Of a stretch of 64,000 nt of DNA, positions 23,217-33,500 are shown one piece after another. The stretch lies in assembly GCA_030278955.1 (NCBI GenBank), contig JAOANR010000004.1, forward strand, positions 58,801,120 through 58,865,119. Direction: 5' to 3'. The notes under the pieces were generated by a model. That model was not told the DNA's origin, searched no databases, and saw only the letters and a list, made by a program, of their open reading frames with translations. The DNA comes from Hygrophila difformis. Lineage: Eukaryota > Streptophyta > Magnoliopsida > Lamiales > Acanthaceae. The position numbers and the translations under genes were made by a program. The first letter of the stretch is position 1, and the number at the start of each line of letters is the position of its first letter.

Positions 23217-24133
23217 TTATTACTATTATTTGTATTATTTTTGTTACGAATAAAATGCGCATAAGCCGAGACAATATGGTACGTGGCGCTTAGGTCTACC
23301 AAATTCTTAATTAGAATAGTATTTCTTTATTTTGCATTTATTGGCGTAACGACAAAGGTGGCAGAATTCACTAGGAAATCAAGACCCTGTCAAGTTCAGA
23401 TCAAACATTTACAAGTAGCAAATCAAGATTACACAATTGAAACCCTCTTCCTTCCCCTTTATCTGAGGAGCAAACTAAAAAAATTCATTCTCTTTGAAAT
23501 ACAAAGTGGAGAGAAATTAATAAATAAGCCAATTGAAAAAGATAAGGCAATGAAATCCCATTGACATGATTTTACCAGCAACTAAGTTTAAGGCCACAAG
23601 AATTAATTAATTGTCCGCTCAATAATCAAATTCTAGAAATATATATAGTAGGTAATAATCAACACCCATAAAGTAGAGTGGCTAATTATGCGAATTTGTA
23701 TAAAATTAGCAAATGTACGAGTGGCGATAACACATTTCAATATTTTTTTTTCTTTTTTTAAATCGCCAAGTACAATGGCCATTCATAATTTTAGTTTTTT
23801 TTTTTTTTAAATTTTTATTTTCTAAATCGCCAGATGGCGATACTACTACTATTCATCCATTTTCTAAACTCAAATGGCCATTATGAAATTACATAGAATT
23901 TCAGCAACTTTGTTATTTATTTTAATTTTAATAATTAAATGGAAATAGTGTTCCCTGACTTTTCTCCTAGGCACTGAATCACTCCAGTCTCCAGCAGCAT
24001 TGGGATTTCCTCTCTCTCTCTCTCTGTATATATATATATCCTCCATAGCATTCCTAAAATCAAAACAAAACTCCCCGCGCAGTCCCAACCCTAATCTCCA
24101 AAATCAAAACTCCCAGCGCCAATCTTCCATTCC
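23217..24133. other. Upstream flank of four-membrane-segment gene, copy 1
   Basis: No supported gene. TCGCCA/TGGCGA words recur (near 23723, 23761, 23826), as they do upstream of copy 2. A TC run followed by a TA run lies at about 24011-24040, just before the start codon region, and may supply the core promoter. Confidence 0.4.
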
Positions 24134-24752
24134 ATGGAGCACCCCCCTACTGCCGGTAAAACTCTTTCCGGCACCCCCGCCGCCGGTCGTCGGGCTACAA
24201 AGAACAACCACCCTGTCAACAACAAGTATAGTTTCACTTTCTTCGTTTTCATCTTTTTCTTTTTAAATTTTCGCTAATGTTTTCTTGGTGTATATATATA
24301 TATATATATATATATGCAGTGGTCGAGAGGAGTTCGTGGAAACATACACAATGGCCATGGACAAAATACTACTTTTCCTGGGCTTCTTGCTCGCGGCAGT
24401 CGTTGGCCATAACTTTGAGATGGTGCTTGATGAACGAGAGGCTCACTTATGGTGTTTCTTATTGGGCCACTTTTTGTATTCAATGTTAGCCGTAGCCCTG
24501 AAACCTAACGGCGAGGAGGGGGCAGCGGCAGCCACTGCCACTGGAAAGTTTTTTGTGTGGAAGCTGCACTGCTTGGTGGCTTCAGGCAATGCTACTGTGG
24601 GTTCCACGATAACAATGTTCGCTTCGTTTATATACGGAAAGGAGAGGGCCTCCTACATTGCTCTTTGGGCTATATGGGGTTGTTCGCTGATTGCAGTGAT
24701 CGTACACTTTCTTCTCGCTGCATTCCAGAGGAGAAATGCTGCTGCTGCTTAG
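24134..24752 (+). CDS. Small protein with four predicted membrane segments, copy 1 (family not recognised)
   Basis: Two exons, 24134-24225 and 24320-24752, join in frame across a GT-AG intron to give 174 residues. The N-terminal 40 or so residues are hydrophilic (Thr/Pro/Asn-rich) and probably cytosolic. Hydrophobic segments lie at about 46-64, 73-91, 113-136 and 141-165. A Glu/Ala-rich loop (about 94-106) separates the second and third, and the tail is QRRNAAAA. There is no signal peptide and no catalytic motif that I recognise. It has a close paralogue at 60331-60943 on the same strand, made by the tandem duplication. That both copies are open with the same intron position and reading frame argues that the gene is real. 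The function is unknown; do not infer transport from topology alone. Confidence 0.75.
24289..24315 (+). repeat. TA microsatellite touching the 3' splice site
   Basis: A TA dinucleotide run fills the end of the only intron of copy 1 and is directly followed by TGCAG. Copy 2 has only a short gggtatatatgcag there. The usual pyrimidine tract is therefore replaced by TA repeats in copy 1. Confidence 0.8.
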
Positions 24753-25290
24753 AAATAGTGATCAATGGAGGAGGAGAGGTTATGTTATGGTACTGTAGTG
24801 AATGAATGAATGAATGAATGGTGGGTGATCACTAGGCAACATCGTAGTATTTTGGTGGTAGTACTATTTAGTTCTCTGAAATTAATTAAGTTTCCTTGAA
24901 AGCTCTTTCAGAGCCAGCATGTGGAATATGGATGCAACAGTAGTAGTAATATCTGGTTATACTATTATGTCTTTTTGTAACACTGATGTGTTGGTTGCTG
25001 TTTCACAACATTTTTAATCAGTTTCCAGTTTCATTCATTTTGCTTCAGTGCTCTATGTGATTATGGGTTGGATTATAAGTATTTGCCTAATTGATGAATG
25101 AACCATGGCATAGCTAGTCTTGTTCTTCTCTACTCAAGAAATATTTGGAAGAGATTTGATATGGCCAGACCCAGTTCATTTCCCATCAGTATTGGTGGGT
25201 CTGAGATATATCCTTGCATATAGTAACAAGGTTTGGTCCCTTGAACCATTCACTGATTCACAATGGCGCAGAGTATTTGGAGAAACAACC
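24753..25290 (+). other. 3' UTR and downstream flank of copy 1, nearly identical to copy 2
   Basis: This segment lines up almost base for base with 60944-61540, including gatcaatggaggaggagagg, cctactcaagaa-like stretches and ttcactgattcacaatggcg. It differs by small indels such as the number of GAATGAAT units and a T-rich insert in copy 2. No open frame of note. Confidence 0.7.
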
Positions 25291-25416
25291 TAATAATATA
25301 GTCAAATAGTCAAATGAGATCTTGTTGGATTCGTTTTATATTGTAGTTTTTAAATATCAAATTTTTACAATATTTACTTGTATAAAATTTAAGTTATTAA
25401 TATTTTAAAATGTACA
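25291..25416. mobile_element. MITE fragment at the duplication junction
   Basis: Contains the internal core of the 250-bp MITE family (gagatcttgttggattcgtt, atattgtagtttttaaatat) but neither terminus. It sits exactly where unit 1 ends and unit 2 begins. In front of unit 1 a related MITE occupies the equivalent place. Confidence 0.6.
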
Positions 25417-26002
25417 AATAGTATTCTTTTGCATGGTAAGTAGACTTATTTAATAGTACTTCGGTGCTCCTCGCAGGCCGATAGCTTGTGGCCTTGGGCC
25501 AACAACTCCCTCCAGTCCAGCCCATCTGTACATTTTCGTTTGTTGCTATGAAGTAAAAAAAAAAAAAAAAAAAAGGCGACACAACAGCATCCTTTAGTCC
25601 AGCCAGCTCACACGGAGCAGCCCAATGACCCTATATTAATATAGGCCACTGTTTCACAATTTCGAGACTAACATTTTGTCCAGAATAAGCTAAAATGTAA
25701 AATGCTGCTATTTACAGCGGTTTCAAAAGGAGCTGATTGAATACTGTTTTAAGTTATTTTGTATTTTTTAGATAAGCTAACTCAGTTCAAATTGCCTTGA
25801 ATAAGCTAATTCCATTTAGCTGGTTTGGAAACTGAGTTTTAGATGTGATAGGAAAAAATACTGTATATTATTGATAATATTTTTTAAAAATAATTTTTAG
25901 TTTTATTATTAATAATAAATATTTGAATTATGTTAAAAATAGAAAAAATTACAAATAATAGATAGTAAGTATTATAAGGATAACTTGTGCTTCAATTTCA
26001 AT

Positions 26003-26041
26003 TCACAAGCCTTCGCTCATCAAAAAAAAATCACAAGCCTT
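26003..26041. mobile_element. Minimal retroposon scar with 11-bp direct repeat
   Basis: tcacaagcctt at 26003-26013 and 26031-26041 flanks cgctcatc plus nine A. Unit 1 has an uninterrupted site (ttcaatttcaattc, then aaaaagcct near 19795). The insert resembles the last bases of the local SINE (actcat plus A tail), so it is probably a severely 5'-truncated SINE. Confidence 0.6.
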
Positions 26042-26052
26042 GGAAACTATAG

Positions 26053-26316
26053 TACTTCCTCCGATCTTTTTTATTTGCTACGGACCCACAATTCATGCAG
26101 TCCAATGCACATTTTTAACCATTAATAACTTAAATTCGGTATAAGTAAAAATTCTAAAAGTTTGATATTTGAAAACTACGCGACGAAACGAATCTAACAA
26201 GATCTCACTTGGTTATTATTTAACTTGTATAACTATAATAAAAATTGAAATCAAACATACCTAATAAATAGTGCTCAACTTTGATTTGTGGCAATAATTT
26301 TAGAACGGAGGAAGTA
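26053..26316. mobile_element. Mariner-type MITE inside unit 2
   Basis: It runs from cttcctccgatcttttttat to ttagaacggaggaag, flanked by TA. The shared core is taataacttaaattcggtat and acaagatctcacttgg. It is non-coding. Confidence 0.78.
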
Positions 26317-26459
26317 GTATAAATTAAAAGTAAAACAGCTTCTAAAAAATTACCCATTGGTGAAGCCAGTAAAGCTGACAAATGTAAAGGTATAGTATAG
26401 CAGCCGAGCGAATCCGACGACAGCACCAAATTGTTCCGTAAATAGAAATAAAATATCAG

Positions 26460-27536
26460 CTTTTAAATTGGAAAAAAGGCCAAATATATCCCTTTTGTTT
26501 CAAAAAAAGTCAAATATATCCTTTTTTTTTATTTTATTACCGATTTTATCCTCTACATATGCTAATTATATCCGGAAATATCCTAAATTCACTAATCGTG
26601 GAATGGCTGCTGACGTGGCAATAAATTAACTTAAACTTTACACGCTGGATGGGATTTGAAGTGTCACTCAATTAGGGCTGGGGAAAAATACCGAGTATAC
26701 CGCATACCGCACATACCGTATTGAAAAAAGAAATATCGAAATTTTCGGTATACCGTAATTTTCGGTATAGTATCATACCGAAAAAAATTCTCCGTACCCT
26801 ATACCTTACCGAACTTTACAGTATGAAATTTCATACCGTTGCCATACCGAACATTTCGGTATACCGATCTTCGGTATACCGAAAGTTTCGGTATGAAATA
26901 TTTTCATACCGTTTCCATACCAACATTCCGGTAAGTTCGGTATATACCGTTATACCGAACATTCAGTACATACCGACATACCGTATCGCGGTATATACCG
27001 ACATACCGAACATTCACTACATACCGACATACCAGTATTGCGGTATATACTGGCATACCGAACTTTCGCTATATACCAACATACCGATATTACGGTATAT
27101 AACGGTATCGCGGTATATACCGATACCGTGGTATATACCAAAGTTCGGTACGGTAGCGATATATCGCGGTATCAAAAAAATTTATACCGTTACCGTACCG
27201 AAATCTTACAGTACGGTATGATATCATACCAAAAATTACGGTATACCGAAAATTTCGATATTTTCGGTATTTTTTCGGTACGGTATGTGCGGTATGCAGT
27301 ATATTCGGTATTTTTCCCCAGCCCTAATTGAGACACACTTCAAATTCGATCCAGCGTGTAGGGTTTAAGTTAATTTATTACCACGTCAGCAGGCATTCCA
27401 CGATTAGTGAATTTAGGATATTTCTGGATATAATTAGCATATGTAGATGATAAATTCGGTAATAAAATAGAAAAAGGATAGATTTGGCTTTTTTTAAACA
27501 AAAAGGATATATTTGGCCTTTTTTCCCTTTTAAATT
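26460..27536. mobile_element. Palindromic Mutator-like non-autonomous element A
   Basis: Target duplication cttttaaatt is at 26460-26469 and 27527-27536. The element (26470-27526) starts GGAAAAAAGGCCAAATATAT and ends with its inverse. The outer inverted repeats run about 210 bases, to gggctgggg, and the pairing continues inward for at least another 100. The centre is packed with TACCG/CGGTA words, making many nested small hairpins. Nine-to-ten-base target duplications and long inverted repeats starting GG fit Mutator-like foldback elements. It holds no transposase; frames inside are repeat translation. Confidence 0.82.
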
Positions 27537-28586
27537 TAATGCTTGGAAAAAAGGCCAAATATATCCCTTTTGTTTCAAAAAAAGCCAAATCTATCATTTT
27601 TTTTATTTTATTACCGATTTTATCCTCTACATATGCTAATTATATCAAGAAATATCCTAAATTCACTAATCGTGGAATGGCTGCTGACGTGGCAATAAAT
27701 TAACTTAAACTCTACACGCTAGATGGGATTTGAAGTGTCTCTCAATTAGGGCTGGGAAAAAATACCGAGTATACCGCATACCGCACATACCGTATCGAAA
27801 AAAGAAATATCGAAATTTTCGGTATACCGTAATTTTCGGTATGGTATCATACCGAAAAAAATTCTCCGTACCGTATACCCTACCGAACTTTACGGTATGA
27901 AAAAATTTCATACTGTTGCCGTACCGAACGAAAGTTTCGGTATGAAATATTTTAATACCGTTTCCATACCGACATTCCGGTAAGTTCGGTATATACCGCT
28001 ATACCGAACATTCAGTACATACCGACATACCGTATCGCGGTATATACCGACATACCGTACATTTACTACATACCGACATACCGGTATTGCGGTATATACC
28101 GGCATACCGAACTTTCGCTATATACCAACATATCGATATTACGGTATATAACGGTATCGCAGTATATACCGATACCGTGATATATACCAAAGTTCGGTAC
28201 AGTAGCGATATACCGCGGTATCAAAACAATTTATACCGTTACCGTACCGAAATCTTACGGTACGGTATGATACCATACCGAAAATTACGGTATACCGAAA
28301 ATTTCGATATTTTCGGTATTTTTTCGATACGGTATGTGCGGTATGCAGTATATTCGGTATTTTTCCCCAGCCTTAATTGAGACACACTTCAAATTCGATC
28401 CAGCGTGTAGGGTTTAAGTTAATTTATTGCCACGTCAGCAGGCATTCCACGATTAGTGAATTTAGGATATTTCCGGATATAATTAGCATATGTAGAGGAT
28501 AAATTCGGTAATAAAATAAAAAAAGGATAGATTTGACTTTTTTTAAAACAAAAAGGATATATTTGGCCTTTTTTCCTTTAATGCTT
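27535..28586. mobile_element. Palindromic Mutator-like non-autonomous element B
   Basis: Target duplication tttaatgctt is at 27535-27544 and 28577-28586. The element (27545-28576) is highly similar to element A over its whole length, but lacks about 30 bases of the TACCG-rich interior near its left-centre. Its left target duplication overlaps the right one of element A by two bases, so the two were separate insertions eight to ten bases apart. It is non-coding. Confidence 0.82.
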
Positions 28587-28613
28587 CGTCTTCTACAATT
28601 ACCCATTTCCATC

Positions 28614-28866
28614 ATACTACATGTGTCTCATAATATTGTTTAGGCACCCACTTTTCACACATTGCAATTTAAATTTTAAATCATTAATAACTCAAGTTTG
28701 GTACAACTGAAAATTTTAAAAGTTTTATATTTATAAACCACATGACGAGACGAATCTAACAAGATCCACTTGACTATATCTTAACTTAAATAACTATGAT
28801 AAAATTTTAAGTGAAATTCTGTATACATTATCAAACGTAAACTTCATTTTGAGACGTAGGAAGTAT
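28614..28866. mobile_element. Mariner-type MITE, degraded
   Basis: Family core present (cattaataactcaagtttgg, gaatctaacaagatccactt) with weak termini: actacatgtgtctcat on the left and gagacgtaggaagtat on the right. It is non-coding. Confidence 0.65.
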
Positions 28867-28895
28867 ATTTTCATTCTATATTATTTACTTAATAT

Positions 28896-29161
28896 TACCT
28901 CTGTCTCAATATTTCTGCTACGGACCCACCCGTCACGTATGCCGATATATATTTTTAACGGTTAATAGCTTAAATTGTGTATAATAAAAAAATATATAAA
29001 AATTTGATATTCTAAAAATACAATATTACACAAATATAAAAAGATCTCACTTGAATGTATTTTTCCTTACATAACTATGATAAAAATTTGAGTCAAAATT
29101 AAACAGTGCTGAATAGCGCCAAAAAGTCAAACGTGACAATTACAACGAGACGGAGGAAGTA
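28896..29161. mobile_element. Mariner-type MITE
   Basis: It runs from cctctgtctcaatatttctg to acgagacggaggaag with flanking TA. Core words gctacggacccacc and aagatctcacttgaatg are present. It is non-coding. Confidence 0.72.
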
Positions 29162-29572
29162 GTGAACTAATTTTTTAATAATAAATATTTTCTTTTTTTT
29201 TACACTAATAAATAAATTTTATACCCTAAATCATAAATAAAAAGTAATAAAATCAAAACTAATATAAATAAAAACAAATATAAATTAATATTTATTACTC
29301 GTCCAATTATACAATGCCAGTTGGCACTGTATGATTAGATGCCTCTCATGAGCTTGAGGTTGGCCACCCAACCAAAGTTATGGAGGGTCATGGCATTTAG
29401 TTATTTTTTGCTTTATTTTTGTTTGTCATTTAGTAATGATCCCTATAATAGTAGGAGTACTAACGCACTTAGTAATAACAAGCAAAAAAGCAGGAGTACT
29501 AACGCACAATATAATATAATAGTACTACTACTTACTCGCTATATAACAAAACTTAAAAAACCCTAAAATAAT
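29162..29572. other. AT-rich spacer left of the copia element
   Basis: No supported gene. It holds a repeated ggagtactaacgcac (about 29455-29469 and 29493-29507), about 38 bases apart. It ends in aaaccctaaaataatgtatc, which resembles the copia empty site in unit 1. Confidence 0.45.
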
Positions 29573-29577
29573 GTATC

Positions 29578-29968
29578 TATTATGCATGTAAATAAAACAT
29601 GTGAATGTCTAGTGTTCAACATCCATGTTCATGCCTTGATCATAAGGTTAGACATGTGAAAGTCTTGAAATGTATATGCCTTGATTATGAGGTTAGTAAA
29701 TAGTGAGAGGATAAAAAAGTTTATAAATAGCCTATGTAATGTATTGAGAAGTTAAGTTAGAAAAATTTTATGCAAGCTTAATACTTGTTTCATTTCATAG
29801 CCATAATTATTACACTTTATCCATTTTATTATCCCACTTTTAAACTTCCTTTCTTTCATCATTTAATCCCAATTTCCATTACAATACTTCCACTATAAAC
29901 ACAAGCTAATAAGCCATATACCATTTTATTGTACACATACATAAATAAAGATAGTTATTTCTATAACA
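29578..29968 (+). repeat. Copia 5' LTR
   Basis: Starts TATTATGCATG and ends CTATAACA. The start is TA rather than the usual TG, identically in both LTRs. It contains tataaatagcc near its middle as a possible TATA box. Confidence 0.95.
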
Positions 29969-29990
29969 CGTTATCAGCACGAGGAGACTC
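29969..29990 (+). other. Copia primer-binding region
   Basis: Directly after the LTR comes cgttatcagcacgaggag. In this place plant copia elements carry a tRNA-Met-type primer site; the ttatcagcacgag form is familiar in some copia lineages. Confidence 0.6.
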
Positions 29991-30012
29991 TGTCCAGATT
30001 ATCATTTGAGAA

Positions 30013-30539
30013 ATGGATGCTGGAAATTCAAAAGTCGGAGATGATATCTGCCTCATTGACAGTGCAACAACGCATAGCATTTTGAAAAGCAAAAACTATT
30101 TCTCCAATTTAAAATTGGAAAAGACCGCAGTGAATACTATAAGCGGTAATGCAAAATGCATTAAAGGCTCCGGTAGAGCTGTTATATTTCTCCCTGAAGG
30201 GACAAAAATGGCAATTGAAAATGCCTTGTTCTCACGCAAAGCTCGAAGAAATTTACTGAGCTTCAATGATATTCGAAAAAATGGATATCACATTGAAACT
30301 TCAAAAGAGACAGATCACGAGTATCTTTTGATAACTCGAATTGAAAATGGCAAAAAATTTGTGAATGAAAAATTGCCATGTTGCTCCTCTGGCTTATACT
30401 ATACAAAAATATGTGCCGCAGAAATACATAACCTAGTAGGCTTGAAAGCTACTAGTGAATTTATTACCTGGCACGATAGACTTGGGCATCCTGGCAGTGT
30501 AATGCTGAGGCGAATTATTGAAAATTCAAATGGCCATAC
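30013..30539 (+). pseudogene. Copia pol segment 1: protease and start of integrase
   Basis: The frame opens only about 45 bases after the LTR and goes straight into the protease active-site region, CLIDSATTHSILKSK. The canonical Asp-Ser-Gly is here Asp-Ser-Ala. It continues to the pre-integrase motif WHDRLGHPGS. Nothing resembling gag or its zinc knuckle precedes it. The frame is interrupted at CATAC by the first gypsy element and resumes at 43243. Confidence 0.88.
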
Positions 30540-33500
30540 TATAACATCCCGTAAAATTTAAAATTTAAAATTCATAGATATTCAAATTATTCTAAAATAA
30601 TAATAATAATAATAATAATAATTCTCCTAAGTGTAATTTTTATTGAACATTAAATTAAAGAATGGGAAATTTTATTTTTGGAATAAGGATTATTCAATCA
30701 ATCCCTAACAAGTACTGAGCTAAAATTTATATAATTTGAATTCTTTTTAAGCACAAGTATAATTAAATTATTTCATGAGCAAATATATTTATTTTAGGTC
30801 CACTAGATTATGAGCATTTATTTTAGGATTTTAATTATTTCTTACATGTCGGCAGAAGACTTGGGAAAGTCATGGTAGGTACGATTTTAGTGATATTATT
30901 TAATTCTTATATGTACTAGTAGTTCATTTTCTTTTATTTTCATATCCGAACTAATCATGCATTATTAAGCATAAATTATTTGTGTTATCGAGGTGAGGGC
31001 TAGAAATTTTTTTAAAATTATTGTAGTAGGATATCAAGCTCATATTTATGTATCACACCAGTGCAAATTGGCATATTCTAAAATCAATGAGGACAGAATG
31101 GTTGGGACAAGCTTCTTGAATTAATGGAGTCATCCGTTTATATATATGTAAAGCATGAAGAGTCTTTCCCTTATCTGCTAGCTCAAAGTTGTATTTAATG
31201 AGAAGGCCCCTATATATCAATACCCAAAATAAAATACTTGTCCCATCACTTGAGATAGTTGCAAGATTCATCCGTATGAAGAGGGAGCAAATAGACAAGG
31301 ATCACGTGAGAGTTGGGTGTTGGAATTAAATTGACATTATGTGCATTTAAGAGTAGGAGATTGACAAATCTGATGGGCAAGAAATGGGTGTTACATCTCA
31401 TCCATAAAAGTCCCAATTGCAGCCTCCTAAATCATTCCTATCGCTCCCTGCATTCATACAAATTTTATGACATTCTATTAGTGAGAGGATTTAGGGAAAG
31501 CTGTGGAAGTTATTGTTAAGAAGAGTCAGACTAGTATTCACGAAGATCTTGTGGTAAGTGCTCATATAGGACTGTTTTCCCTTGATCTAAGTTATATGAA
31601 ATGTTCTAACAATAGGATTTTCTCTCATCTTCTTATTTCATGGCTACAAAGGAGTGTTGCTGTAATTCAAGGATTTTTCCGTAGTTACAAGGAACCTACG
31701 ACCTACCAAACGACCATAGAATCTATTCTCTGTAAGTCTATTCCCATAATTTCAAATTTTAGAGCTTTTGGTCGAATGGTTTAGGAGATACAAGAATCGG
31801 AGTATAAAACGTTCAAATCTGTCACTAAAGAACTCACCTTGCGCGTTTTCTGAAATCTAATAATTCGGATCTCTTCGGATCTTCAAACGGAAAAATTAAA
31901 CCTACAAAATTGTTCCTAACACTTTAAATAACATTGTGTCAAAATTTCATAATTTTTTGTCTAAGTTTGAATCCCAAAATCGATCTGGATGGTTCTGCGT
32001 TTTTTTTGCTAATTTCAAAATCCTGACAGGTTTGAAATTCGAACTTAATCAGTTTTTTTTTTAATAGATCCGATCATATTTAAGCTTTGTAATACAAATA
32101 AAACTTGTAGATAATTGTGTCTAGTTTATGCCTGTAAAATTTCATAATTTTTTTAGTTCAATTGCTATGTCAAACATTCGTTAAAAGATGAATCGCCAAA
32201 GCTGTTTTCCTGACATTACAGGTTCTGTACAAAGGATTCAATTTTTGACTTGGTTCCGTACATTATTCTTTAAAACATAAAGAATGAAAGTTGTTCATAA
32301 ATGTGTCTAGTACCTCTCTGTAAAATTTTGTGATTTTTAAAAGACGTACGTGAAAGTTATGATTTTTAAACCCACTAATGGTCAAGCATCCGCTGTTACT
32401 GAGTTAGAATGAGTTTGGGGTTTTCTGAAATGCCCGTTTTTGTTCAAGTTAAGATATTCAAACCAAAAATGTTTCTTCATGAAAAATATTTATCTATGTA
32501 TTATCTACCTTCTGTAAAAATTTCAGAATTTATTTATGAGTTTTGATATTTTTAACACTCGTTGAAATGTAAGCCGTTGTTGTCGAAATTCTGACAGCAA
32601 GTTAATTGTACAAAGATCACGATTTTTGAACTATTTCCGTACCTTATTTTTAAAAGTATAAAACATAAAAGTTGTTCATCTATGTGTTGAGTATCTACAG
32701 TTTAAATTTCAGAGCAATCGCCTTTCGTATGAATTTTTAAAGCTGTTTGGCGTAAACTGTGACGGAAGAAATGGTGATTTTGAACCCATTATGAAATATT
32801 GATATGGGAGTTCATTGTTAAAAATAATATTTGGCATTTTGAATGCCCTTGTTATGAGATTACTCATCGAGATTGTTGAAAAATCTTTTAAAGAGAATAT
32901 TATTTGCATAATTGTAAGTTAGGAAGAGGGATGATGGAGTAGAGTTGCAATTGGAGGCTTCTTGTGGAATATAGTTAAACAAGAAAATTTAACTGCTCGT
33001 CGCCTGCATTGTGTTGTTAACCCCAAGTCTACGGTAACAGTAAGTGGATTTTTACTCTTTGGAGTAAGCCCAAATTTATTTTAGCTTAAGCATAAATTAC
33101 ATACCGCTTTATTATATTTTTAAATTTATGCTTATTGCTCCCTACTGTTTTTGGATTATTGGTATGCTATTTTTAATATGCCTTATAAATTATAGCAACA
33201 ATTCCTATGATTTTGGGAATTCCATTGTTACGGGGTTGGAACTGTGTGTGGATCTTGCTGCCACCGCCGCCGTTGTGTGCATACAATGCCACTCGGGAAA
33301 AGTGGGAAAACGGAACGATACCACTCCTTATTCCAAGTGGATGAAGGAAATTTCCTACCTTTACCACAACCCTTGAATGCGCATGTGAGATTGGGTATTC
33401 GATTCACGAACCCCTCTCAATTGGCATGTTGGCTGAGATAATTATATTTCTCGGTAACACATATTGTTATATTGTCTGTTCCTGGGATTAGATTAATATT

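Larger units (their letters stand above)
19227..25290. repeat. Tandem duplication, unit 1
   Basis: Blocks of this unit recur in order in unit 2. 19230-19330 matches 25417-25520 (ttcttttgcatggta, then gcaggccg/gccggccg and gggccaacaa). 19440-19800 without its MITE matches 25915-26010. 20680-20840 matches 29560-29577 plus 57803-57990. 21530-21590 matches 58345-58420 (ccattggtataaa, aatcccaataaga, gctcacctgcaaag). The gene and 3' flank at 24000-25290 match 60200-61550. Only unit 1 carries the MITEs at 19492, 22257 and 22955. Confidence 0.78.

Noticed and set aside
26721..27331. Open frames rich in Tyr/Ile/Pro/Thr in palindromic element A (and the same in B, 27705-28380)
   Set aside because: They are translations of the TACCG/CGGTA repeats on both strands, with no domain and no constraint.
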